A DNA stretch of 64,000 nt from Trichoplax adhaerens (lineage: Eukaryota > Placozoa > Uniplacotomia > Trichoplacea > Trichoplacidae), in NCBI RefSeq assembly GCF_000150275.1, contig NW_002060949.1, positions 1,485,836 to 1,549,835 on the forward strand, written 5' to 3'. Numbering within the stretch: position 1 is the stretch's first letter; every line of letters begins with the position of its first letter. Both the position numbers and the translations under genes were made by a program. Shown here piece after piece: positions 1 through 15,022 of this stretch. A model generated the notes under the pieces. The model had not been told where the DNA came from and ran no database searches. It saw only the letters and a list, made by a program, of their open reading frames with translations.

Positions 1-3000
1 GAAATATCTGCGGCAATTCCTTCCATTTGTGATAGAATAGCTAATGGAATACTATTCGAGTCTTCAGGTATTGCAACTAGATAATTTTCGATTAAAATGC
101 AATTCCTTTTATGAAATGCTAACATAAATAAGATATTCAACCTCGACGAGTTAAGTACTTTCTGACTTTAACAATCTTTAAAGTTATCAATAAATATTAA
201 ATAAAGTGCGCAACCAACCTTCTTTATCGACTATAGTATGCGCAGCTTGTAATTTTAAACTATGTACCTAGGTAATTTAATCACACGCCAAGGTTAGTAC
301 AAATTATGCTACGATATTTTGTAATTTAAATACGAAGTGAAGTAACCTCAAAAAGAAATTTATCTAAAAGTAGCTCCTTAGCTGAAGGTCTCATTTCAGG
401 CTTCTCCTGAAGACATCTTTGCAAAAATTTCTACGACGTATCATTAATACGACCGAGTTAAAACTTTCATTTAAGTTATCACAGCGTAAAATGTTTGTTT
501 GTTATACGTCTTAGTTCTTACCAGTAAGTCAGTATTTTCTAGTGATTCAAGAGAGTTTTGGATAGATCCTCTATTCCAATAATTCATTGAAGGAGAAGGT
601 TTTTTTCCACTTTTAGTATCAAAAAATTGCGTTGCAATCTAGTAACATATATAACCCGATATGTTAGATAAACTATACAGATAATGCTTATAAAATTAAA
701 TTCGGTTACAGTTGTCTTATTGACAGCCTAGTCAGGATACGTAATTAAATAATACTAAGAAAACTTACCTCTAGGGCACAGATACCGAATGCATAAATGT
801 CCACAGAAGTCGTTAAGATAGCTTCTTTGATGTCTGTGTATTATATTTGAAAGATTAAATTGCATATCGAGACTAGTAATTCGTCTAACAACTCTACTTT
901 TATATAATTGTAGTTATAAATTACCATATTCTGGTGCTGCAGTAAACAAATTTTGCAGTTCCGATGGGGACCTAGATTTTGCATGGTAACTGATAGCTTC
1001 CGGGATCACTACAAAAATGTTATGTAATAGTTTTTTTTGCCGGTGTTTTAATCACCTAGATGTTAAGAAAGTCGATAATAATTCAAATTCAGCATTTACT
1101 TACCAGACCCAATCTTGATCAAGCCGTTGTGTTGAATATAGATCGTATCTAAGCTAAGATTTCCATGGATAATTGGTGGAGTGAATGACGCTAGATGGCT
1201 AAAGTTTTAAATAAAAATGGCAAGGAATCATAAATATTGGCGATAGTCTCATCAAAACCTACTTACTTATTGTGTCATATGTATTCATATTATCTGGTAG
1301 TTATCTAGTGAAGCAATATTGCTTTACAAAATTTAGATATAGAGACATACTCTAAGGCAGAAAGAATTTGTCGACACCAACGCTTAAATAACTGCGATAT
1401 AATAATATAAAAAATTAAATTAATTAGAGATTGCGTTTCTCTAGTAAAACCATCAATTGTGACTAATAAATATCCTAGATGTTACGCACCTTTTCCTGTA
1501 AAAGTCCTTTTTGGTTCTTCTTCGTTTTCTTTAAAAATTGCTTTAGAGAACCAGACGTCATGTATTCCGTAATAAACGTTATCTATTATAGAAGCAGACA
1601 TGAAAGAATTTATACGAATGATTAATTTCGAAATTTCGGCCGGTAAATTTAATTGTGCTTTAGAAACTAATTTATATGAATATCATAACTAAGACTTACA
1701 CGAGCTTTCTTTTTCACTTCATCATTATGCGTCCAATAATGATAGAACTCAACAATATTGTTGTGCTAAATTCATTAATATTAGTCAAGTAAAAAATTTC
1801 TGATCAGTTTACCCTAGCTACAATTTCATACTGGTCAAAACATGATAATTTATAATTTAATAATCTAGTATAGTTTGTTATTTATGCAAAATGACAATTT
1901 AACTATAGCAATGTTAAGAAGACATACATTACCTCTAGTTTAGTTAGGCTGTCGAAGAATTTTATCATCTTTTTGTTGGATTAAAAATAAGTCATAGTTA
2001 GTAATTAATTGAGCAACTATTCGAAGTATTATCAACTGTAACACAATTTATCGGAATTTGCTAGAAGGTATAGAGTAGTAGTTGCGCTAAGTGATCCAGT
2101 GTTGATACATAAACGACAAAGATTCTAACACACATTCCTATCTACACATAGTTGTGATACTAAGAGCATAAATATTATCTCGTATAGATTTATAAAATAA
2201 TTTTAATTGGAAACGTTTAGTGTTATCTCAGATGAATAGCATCTGTCATATCAATGTGCATAATATATTTATAGGTACAAAGAGTATTAAATAAATAGCT
2301 ACTAAAGTCTATTAAACTAATGCTGCATTTATTTTCCAGCAAATACTGTCAAGTGCTGTAATACATCCATACATAAATAGCAAATAATACTTTTAGGTAT
2401 CACTTTGTCTAACATATGATAGATATAATCAGTGACGTCTTACATTATAGAAACTACGTGATTTCCCTTCCGAAAGCCATATTTCATTCCATACAATTTC
2501 TACACCTTCATCGGTATCCATTCCCAAGAAAGCATCCGTTCCTAGCGATCCATGCTGAACAAGCTAAATCCAAAATTATAGTAAAATGTCAAGTATTACT
2601 CTATAATGAAATTAAGATAGTTAGGTTCGGTGATCGTATATCGTATTTCTCAGATATTAGATCATCCTTACATTACAACAAATTTGATTACAATACGAAA
2701 ATAATAACTATAAATCTTCATATGGGTATGCAAAACTTCATTGCTAGGTAAGCATAGTCTTACTCCACGTAATTTATCTCAGTGCTTAGTGATGTAACTC
2801 CAAAGCAGAAGGATTAAGATCATAGTATGGTGTGCAATAGAGACCCTGGAGAGTCATTCTAGTGTCTTTAGTGTGCAATAGTGACCATGGAATACTAACA
2901 TCCGGGCACCATTTATGTACACCATCAATGTAATTCAATTCTAATGTAACGATACCACTAAGACAGCATGAATAATCTTGAAGATACTAATCATGAATTT

Positions 3001-6000
3001 ATTCCGGCTCAATGTTTGCTCAGTTCACCCAGAGTTCTCAACTATCTGTCTAGTTGATATGTATCAGTAGTATCGTATCTTTATAGGTAATTCTCTAGAA
3101 AATTCTCTGACATGAACTACTGTATACAGTTAGCGTGTTTAAAATATTGAAGTAAATTACTCATTGATATTTCAGTATCTTCGTTAAAAATTACAAACAT
3201 ATTGACCTTTACAATTGTCCCTTTAGGGGGTCCTCATCTGTATTGACATCATAGATACTTATCGTTTTTAGAATATTTTCGCGATATGACTGAAGTTGTA
3301 CATAATCTATAGCAAGCTATATACAGTACAGTAGTACCACTTTAGAAACTTCTTCTTGGGAGTCGAAAAAATATATTTATAAAGTTCGTTTCGATACATT
3401 GATATTATATTATAATATCGATAAACGGTAAAACATTGTTAGTTTCAAGTACCAATTAATGCCTAATCAAAGTCAGTATATACGCTAGACTAGACATACT
3501 GTACTGTACTACTGTGCCGTACATCGTTAAAATCGTACATAAAGTAAAATGAAGGAATTGCTGCTTACTACTGAAGACTTACAAATTCGTAATCTTATTA
3601 TTTCTACATCATTTTGCAGGTCATAAACATCCTAATTTACACGATGCACTTCCTGTAGGTCTGACGATGGTGCAGTAATTACTTCATTCTCATTATACAA
3701 CATACAATATAGTATAGCCTAGTTAAACTGTCATCTTAACTTTGAAACTACCAATTACAGTATACAGTACTACAATTTATACTTGATTACTTTGACAATA
3801 AGCGTAAGATTGATAATGTTCACGGATAAAAATACGACAAATTAATGCAATAAAATATGTACGAGGGAGAATGCAGTCTTCAATATGGGATCATGCTGAG
3901 GATACCAACAGTTTTTGAGTTTCTCAATGAAACTGTCAAGGCCATCGGATACTTTAAGTTACAGTAGATAAACCAGCTAAAAGTATGGATCTTCATGTAG
4001 GCTGTTGACGTAGCAGAAATAATATTTCCTGAAGTGTTTGTAAAATGTGAGATTTTAATTTTATGTTATCGTGGAGTTTTAACCTAAGTTTGATAAGAGG
4101 GGAAAATCCTTTGGGTTTGGTCATCTACGCCTATTTCTATTGAAATGGTTTAATAAATGCAGTAACATACGCCAGGTAGTCAAGAATTTTTCGTTTTAAG
4201 ATGAGCTCACTAACTTTGTTTGTACTGTACCCTATGTAATAAGAAGGTAACGGAATTGAACCGCTTGGAATAGTAAAATATTTGACTAGTCTAAGGGTGA
4301 TAATCTATTATATTACATAATCCATTCAATACTGATCAAAATGTAACTATGCGCAGCACATTATAACGATAATGTACAGTAAGTACAAAACTATTGATTC
4401 AAGATGTCAACGCGATTGAAGTTTTACAATCTATTTGAACATGCCTATTTCTTTAGTGCGTTTCCGACGCGTAGTATTGATACCTTTCCTATTTTTTCGA
4501 TTCTAGTAATACAGTAAATCCTGCATGGATAAATGGTGTAGAAGTAGACGGCAAAAATGCTCCATTGCAGATTAATTTTAATAGCCTGCAAAAGCGATAG
4601 TTTAATAGAGTTTGAGCAATCTGCATGACGGTAATTTTATAGCCATTCTAGAAGACTTTCTCTTTCCTATGCTATTTACACTTAACATCATCAGGTTAGA
4701 GAGATTGCCACCTAATCCAACCTACTATCATTACAATACAGTCATCCATCTCATTGGATAAATACCAATGTTACAATCATAAGATGGGGGATCTTCAAAA
4801 TAATCTCAACGAATTCAGAATAAAAGGTTCAACACTCTCTGCGACGAGAATGGCTGCGATATATTGTACTGTAAGTGGCTGAAAGTAAATAGACACCTTG
4901 GGCGTAGACATTACAATACAGGCTTGTAAAAGCCTTGCATAATACATGCGTTATACTAATTGAGAAAGAAACTGATAGGATTAGACGATTATTTTGTCTC
5001 CACATTCATTTTACTATGAAAGCAACGTCCGCTCACTGTTGTCATATTTACGGCTTCTACGCCTTTGATCTGCAGTTGTGGGCCAGCTTGTAAAAATTGT
5101 CAACTCAACAACGTTGAACATCCAAACTGTTTCAGCGATGTCTGGTTGAAGATTTTTTACCAGCTGATAGTTGTAGTAGTCCACTACTGAAAGCTGAGGA
5201 ATTGGTTAACAGTACGGTTCAGTCAAACTAGAGTGTTGCATCCACCACCCATGTTGACAAACGGTCGTCATTGGGAATACAGTATAATATTGATGTGTCA
5301 ATAAATTAAGGCTTGGGCACTGAAATTATCCACATTCATGGTCCTCCTGAACGTTTTCTATATATTTAAAAAATTGCGTACCCCGAATAATAGGGCTTTT
5401 ATAAGCTTATGGCCTACAACATTGAAGACTCTATCCATGACTGTCCTGTGAAAAATACACTGAGTGTCGTCTTGTATTGGCCGACTGGGTGACTATGTTG
5501 CCTTACCGCATAGTAGAATGTAGGTACAGTACGCTATACAGTATAGTCCTTGTACCAGCCAATCAACCCAGTCAAGTCAAGTCATGAAAAGAATGCAGTG
5601 GAAGGAAGATAAAAAGCACACTGGCTTGCTTTGCAAGATACAAGGTACAGTAACTCATTTTAAATGATAGAATAAAAGTGCTTAGGTTTTAAATTAGTAT
5701 AATATTATAGCTCTCTTAGCACTGCAAGTCAATAATATATTGAAAAATGCAAGCATTGGCAGTCTTCAATAAGACGAGCAAGTGTAATGATCCATCAACC
5801 CAATACCAGTGGTATTCTCTCCACTTTAGTCAGAAACACGTTTTACTTAAACCAACTCCATTTTTGAACCGCGTAATACTTTGAATGTGAAACGATATGA
5901 TTTTGTAGTATCACCAAAATTGCTATACATACCTCTCTTTTTTGTTTCTTGTATCTTCCATTGGGACTTTCTTCTAATACCTTATTCTCATCATCGCTTT

Positions 6001-6100
6001 CGTCGCCAGAATCAGGACGTGACGAAGTGTCAGTAGACAACTCTTCATGAGCTTGAGGGTTGAGAGTATCTGATTTACTCAACGAATGAGTAGCAGCCAT
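1..6100 (-). CDS. NRBP1: Nuclear receptor-binding protein (NRBP1/2-like) pseudokinase, 3' end outside window
   Basis: NRBP is a cytoplasmic scaffold pseudokinase linked to vesicle traffic and ubiquitin-ligase adaptor roles (family knowledge). Exons on the minus strand, all in phase: 6100-5933, 2563-2444, 1968-1933, 1765-1700, 1582-1490, 1391-1351, 1198-1104, 1008-925, 833-769, 638-522, 430-347, 267-219, 76-1 (continues). About 364 codons are visible; vertebrate NRBP has about 535. The N-terminus is acidic and runs into VLEESPNGRYKKQKRE. The kinase fold follows, with MDTDEGVEIVWNE, TEYMTSGSLKQFLKKTKKN, PPIIHGN (residues about 182-188) and VDIYAFGICALE. HRD is replaced by HGN and DFG by IGS (204-206), the hallmark of NRBP, so phosphotransfer is not expected. 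The ATG at 6100 is chosen because exon 1 is open and matches the NRBP N-terminal motif. The upstream region is shared with divergent CBS. Whether it is NRBP1 or NRBP2 cannot be told; probably one pre-duplication gene. Confidence 0.93.
2564..5932 (-). other. Long first intron of NRBP
   Basis: This 3.4-kb intron separates the acidic N-terminal exon from the pseudokinase exons. The other NRBP introns seen run from tens of bases to a few hundred. It starts with a GTATGT donor (5932 downwards) and ends with TTTAG before 2563. It is AT-rich, with scattered GTAC palindromes and no coding stretch I could join in phase. It may hold regulatory sites, but I see none that I can name. Confidence 0.75.
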
Positions 6101-6279
6101 ACCTTTACGAATACTAGAGATTCGTAGACGACGACCAGTAACGATGACCAGGCAAGTACTACAAAGATGTAGAATGTAATAACGTCAAGATCCTTTTACA
6201 TACGTAGGCAACAAGGAGATCTCCGATATTAGAATGATCGAAATCTAAAACCTTTCTGAATTCTCAATTAATTACAGGC

Positions 6280-6785
6280 AATGTCGTGTACAGTACTGGT
6301 ACAATCCATCGACAGTAGTTTCCGACTGAATTATCTTGTACAGTACAGTACTGTACTGTACAGTATGTAAAAACTTTGAGTACTGTACTGTACTGTACTG
6401 TACAGTGCTGTGTCTACTACGGTACAACGTACTGAGGGCGTTTCACAAAAGATTTCCAGAGATTGCAATTATACAGTACAGTACAGTACAGTATACTGAA
6501 CTGTACACTGTACACTGTACACGGCACCAGTGGCACAAGGCAAGCAAAGACCAAAAACCACTGTAGGGTAGAAAAGTACTGTACTGTATTGTACTGTACA
6601 GTACTGTACAGAAGAGGTAACAGAGACTGTGACCGTTACTTTTACCAGTACTGTACAGTACAGTACTGTAGATGATAGAGGTCTTGCTGGTCTGGTCTAC
6701 AGTGTACAGTACTGTAAATTCCCAGTGGCTAAGCCTGTTGATACAGTACTTTCTATTATACTGTAAGTACTGTACTGCCATAGGA
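6280..6785. repeat. (GTACA)n/(TGTAC)n palindromic pentanucleotide cluster
   Basis: Runs of GTACAGTACAGTAC switch orientation into TACTGTACTGTAC several times, for example at 6340-6365, 6380-6408, 6473-6515, 6575-6612 and 6645-6672. Because GTACA and TGTAC are reverse complements, each switch makes a perfect inverted repeat able to form a hairpin. Similar clusters occur at 14160-14410, 14765-14945 and 45355-45540. Confidence 0.9.
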
Positions 6786-7975
6786 TAATGATAATGATCG
6801 CAAAAAAGATGATTAATTTTCTTAGTTTGAGCAAGAATGGTCATCACGTTGATATTCAATGAAATTAATTTGTGAAATGCACTGCAGTATAGACGTCAAT
6901 TTAACGTTGGCACATCTCTTTCTCTGGATCTCTAGACTGTAAAACACACTTCTTAGAGAAGGTAAAAGATAACCTATGCAAAGTGAGAGCGACAATGCAT
7001 ACTGTGAACAGGTGTACCGACCGATAGTTTACAACAATTGTACAGTGTACAATCATGGAAAAATCAGGCTTATTCTGATCAAGGGTATAGTATCAAAGCG
7101 TTCAATGGATACGGCACAGCGTACAGTACCTTTCCTTCCTTGCTAACAATATCTCGCTCTGATTTCCAACAATATTTATTTGAATATTTTGATAATTTGT
7201 AACCTTTTATTCATTTCAAGTGCCTAACCATAATAGTGAGCACTCCTCTCGTAACACCTAAGTTACTATCAACTTAACCTTTCTATAATTTAGAATTGAT
7301 GGAATTAATGGAACATACTTATTCAAATGTGATGTGATGGACATAAAATTAACATAAAAATAGCCTTTTTAACGCCAATCACACTACTTCCAAGTTGAAA
7401 CACCCCACATGATAAAACCAGTAAATTACTAATAACTTCGGTTTACAGGAAGAATAACTTGACTAACTATTATGCCTAGGTACTTTCAAATGAATAAAAA
7501 ATAACAATTTATCAAATATCCAAATAAATATTGAAATTATGAAATAAAGCGAGATATACTTGTACACGACTGCGCAATTTTTCCCTATTATTACAGTAAT
7601 TAGATATGCCTGACATTATGTAAATGAGCTTTCCACTTTTTCAGCTTTGTTCATTCATTGTGAATCGGTTACTATGCACGTACAGTACAGTATGTGTTTT
7701 ATAGTACAACTACTTATGCACGTCCATCACTTGGTGTACCGTACACTACAGTATGAAGTGGATGTGGTCATTAACTAGCTATTAATTATACAGCACAGTA
7801 CCGTACTGTAATTAATTAATCATCATGAGATGATTTATAAAACATACAGTACACGTACAGTAGGCCACGCTAATTCCCCCGTATGTTATCACATACGTGT
7901 AATAAAAAAAATTGTTTATGTACAGCGGCAATACTTCTAATCAAAGTGGAGTTAATCTTAATCTTATTAACAGTG

Positions 7976-8001
7976 TGGACAGTACAGTACAGTACAGTAC
8001 A
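7976..8001. repeat. Short (GTACA)n array
   Basis: An uninterrupted direct array of the pentamer (GTACAGTACAGTACAGTAC) lies about 440 bases upstream of the CBS start. It is the same family as the cluster at 6280-6785 but in one orientation only, followed by a TGTACTGTACAT-type inverted segment near 8025. Confidence 0.85.
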
Positions 8002-8442
8002 TCGTTGCTTATCATTATTATTAACATGTACTGTACATACAATGTAATAGAGATAAAGACAAATACGTCATAGTGCGCTTGTGCAGACATGCTTCAGAAT
8101 TACAGTTTACAGTAGACAAGTTATGTCATCCTATCAACTCTATTGTCAAATGGACTAATTAAAATGATAGCATGATCCCATTTTAGTCGGGGAGTACTAA
8201 AAGAAAGAATAGTAGCCTCTGTTTTAGTTTGCCAAATCTAAACTTAAAAGAGGGCTCATATAGATTTTAGCTCATCAAGATATTATTTATAAGGTTTCGC
8301 TAAAATTGAAAAATTCAGTCAAGATCGATTGGACGATTGGGTCAGTCGAAATTGAAGTCAATTATCCATCGAATTACTGTATACTATAGTAATTATTATC
8401 ATCGAGACGCTGTAAAACCATTTGTTAGAGTAGTCTAAAATT

Positions 8443-12471
<4,029 letters not shown>

Positions 12472-12645
12472 TACGTTGATAAGATTCTATGTTGTAAACA
12501 GATAACGTATGAAATATACTGTATCCGATCTCCTATCACTGTTATTTGTTCATGATTCGATACTCGTATAAAAGTACGTATGTACATGTTGTTAATTTAC
12601 TCGAGTTATCTGTCCTTTCCTGGTGTACGCTCCTCGTGGACTCTA

Positions 12646-12651
12646 AATAAA
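12646..12651 (+). other. Candidate poly(A) signal of CBS
   Basis: An AATAAA lies 175 bases after the CBS stop codon. This is motif evidence only; AATAAA is common in such AT-rich DNA. Confidence 0.35.
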
Positions 12652-13917
12652 ATCCTGATAACTCTTAACCTCAACAAGCTCATGTCTTGGTTCGTGATCT
12701 AATTTTTGACTAACGAACCCGTAATATTACAATCTGAAGGTGCTAAAACTGCTGAGAAATAGTAAAATTGATACCATCTGTTATGTATGTAAGAATACAG
12801 TAACTTGTTGTACTGGACCTAACGTGTTAGCATAAGATAAGGTAATGAATTACTAAGATAAGGGTAAAATACGCCATTACAGCTATACTATTCAAATGCA
12901 GTAAATCCTAAATAAAGGAGACTTTTCAGTAAGCTTACTAGGAGGAGTGTATCAAAGTTCCTCGTGCTAACGTTAACGACTAAGAGTGGAAACACAACGC
13001 CATCTACATGTTTAGAATTATCGTTCACCATTGTAAAGATATGCAGTGAACCTGTAGCCACAGTTGATACATATGATCTACAGTATAAAAGATCACAATT
13101 ATCATTTATCGTATTTGTATCAGCTATACAGTATAATCCAACTTGATATTGCCATATTAGTGGACATTGATAACTATTTATTTATTTATACTAAGTGTAG
13201 GAAAAATCTAAAGTTGATAAAGCATTTTTAGATGACAAAGATAAATGAAAGCAGCAACATTGGCAGAATGCTGCTAGATATTTCAACTAAATAATTTTTT
13301 ATAGGATATTCAAGTGGAAGGACATTGTTTCGTCGTCCTATAATTTTATGTCAGCCATTTTGCAGTCGTTATATGGGCTTGCTGTTCACAACCAGCCAGA
13401 ATTTTGTAACGTGGTAATAATAAAAATGTACGGTAGGGTCAGACTGGGCTGAGCGTGTGTGTGTGAGGATTGGATAGATTTGCAAATCAACTCCTGTAAC
13501 TTGGAACTCTATGATCCACCGTCTGCGCTATACATTTTATACAATCAACCATTCAATTAACTTGTGACAAGTACACTGACAACAACTACAAGTCATATGA
13601 CGTTGATCTTTAAAATCTGCGAGACTGTTATTAACTTCAAGGCGAGATTTTGCGTGGTAACGAAATGAATGAAATTGAGCATATCGCTGTAGTACTGAAA
13701 AGCCTTGGTGGCTCCAACAACGCTTTATGTCTTCTGTCCAGTACACATAGCAATGCAAAGCTTATCGCCAAGATCTCGAATAAGGCGAGCATGAAGTCTG
13801 CACTGCACTGCTACGTAATAATCTGCATTCCACAATCACCACCGTTATATTCTCTGGTGCGACACTAGGTCAATCACGCAATACTCTACTAGGTTAGACA
13901 CAGCAAAGCAGCCAACA

Positions 13918-14133
13918 CTGTGGAGGAGGCTTGTGCGCTGTGGAGCAGGTTTTCGCACTGTGGAGGAGGCTTGTGTACTGTGGAGGAGGCTTGTGTACTG
14001 TGGAGCAGGTTTTCGCACTGGAGGAGGCTTTTGTGCTGTGGAGCAGGTTTTCGCACTATGGAGGTGGTTTGTGTGCTGTGTAGCTGCGCCGCACTGTGGA
14101 GGAAGTTTGTACGCTGTAGAGCATGTTTTTACT
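13918..14133. repeat. 20-bp GC-rich minisatellite
   Basis: About eleven tandem copies of a 20-bp unit occur in two alternating versions, CTGTGGAGGAGGCTTGTGTA and CTGTGGAGCAGGTTTTCGCA. The last copies are degenerate, one short by about two bases. It is conspicuously GC-rich and purine-biased against its AT-rich surroundings and abuts a GTACA cluster. The frames open across it on both strands are repeat artefacts. Confidence 0.9.
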
Positions 14134-14159
14134 GTAACATGGTGGCCCTTCTCGGCCAC

Positions 14160-14410
14160 CGTACAGTACCTCTCTACTGTACACTGTTACTGTACAGTAC
14201 AGTATGTACAGTACAGTACATTGTACAATTGTACAGTACAAAGCTGTGACGATACAGTACAAATCACTCTGGGAGTATCCCGCCATACTGTACAGTACAG
14301 TGTACAGTACACTACAGTCAAGTCCAGGTATCCTTCTAGCAGTACAAGTGTACAGTACAGTACAGTACTGTACTGTACTAGTGTACTGTACTGTACAGTA
14401 CAGTGGACAC
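14160..14410. repeat. (GTACA)n/(TGTAC)n inverted cluster
   Basis: Short GTACA arrays alternate with their complement, for example at 14195-14225 and 14348-14402, where a GTACA run turns into TGTAC runs around a central ACTAGT and back again. Strong hairpin potential; same family as 6280-6785. Confidence 0.88.
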
Positions 14411-14764
14411 CTCCCCGGATGGATGGACTTTTCATACCAGATTCCGCCGAAAATGTCGACTCGGTATGAATCTTCCATGTCTGTTTTCGAAATCACTCGT
14501 ATTAATTTGAATAATGTTTATGATCTACGGTAAAGCTACTACTTCCAAGCAGAGCTTAGTAAAAGCCAACAGAATACAATGTTATATTACTTAATTTGGA
14601 AAAAATTAATCAAAATAAGAATCGACTGTCTGCATACTCAAGTGCTGTCATAACGAAGTGTTTGACACAATCTGTTGACCAAAGTTGGCCAAATGTCTGT
14701 CCATCCAAAGAAACGTTCAGTCCTTCCAGCTGTCCTAGCAGTCCTTGCTACAGGAGCTCAATTA

Positions 14765-14945
14765 CAGTACATCGTACTGTAAAGCACCAGGTGAAATACT
14801 GTACCTACAGTACTTGACTGCCATCTACTGTCCTGTTCCTATAAAAGCCTTGAAGTACAGTACTGTACGGGGACCATAGTACTGTACTGTACAGTACCGT
14901 GTTGGTCTGAAAAAAAAAAGACCGTACTGTAGAGTATGGTACTGA
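14765..14945. repeat. GTACA/TGTAC cluster upstream of eIF3e
   Basis: Palindromic GTAC segments such as GTACAGTACTGTAC near 14855 and TACTGTACTGTACAGTAC near 14878 lie 80-250 bases before the eIF3e start codon, so within the expected promoter or 5' UTR. Confidence 0.8.
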
Positions 14946-15022
14946 CGACTGAGTCAGTAGCGCGTGTATAAGCCTTAAAGGCCATTGCGCCAACAAAGTC
15001 ATCCATAGAAATTTTCTTCCAA

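Larger units (their letters stand above)
6101..8442. promoter_or_regulatory. Divergent upstream region between NRBP and CBS
   Basis: No gene is supported here. NRBP runs leftwards from 6100 and CBS rightwards from 8443, so promoters for both should lie in these 2.3 kb. The sequence is dominated by GTACA/TGTAC arrays near 6280-6780 and shorter ones at 7680-8040. The open frames in the arrays (for example 6336-6859 on both strands) are products of the simple repeat. No clear TATA box or initiator was recognised. Confidence 0.6.
12472..15022. other. Intergenic region between CBS and eIF3e
   Basis: No gene is supported. An AATAAA at 12646-12651 is a candidate poly(A) signal for CBS. The rest holds AT-rich DNA to about 13900, a GC-rich 20-bp minisatellite (13918-14133), and GTACA clusters at 14160-14410 and 14765-14945. 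The eIF3e promoter should lie in the last few hundred bases, directly beside the second GTACA cluster. The open frames between 13537 and 14817 overlap the repeats and resemble no protein I know. Confidence 0.65.

Noticed and set aside
2416-2751. 111-codon plus-strand open frame
   Set aside because: It is antisense to NRBP exon 2 (2444-2563 minus), which matches the family and is in phase.
6336-6859. Overlapping open frames on both strands with Y/T/V/L/C-rich products
   Set aside because: They are translations of the (GTACA)n/(TGTAC)n repeat; a five-base unit with few stops stays open by chance.
13845-14533. Several open frames up to 178 codons on both strands
   Set aside because: They cross the 20-bp minisatellite and GTACA clusters; the products are periodic and lack any domain.
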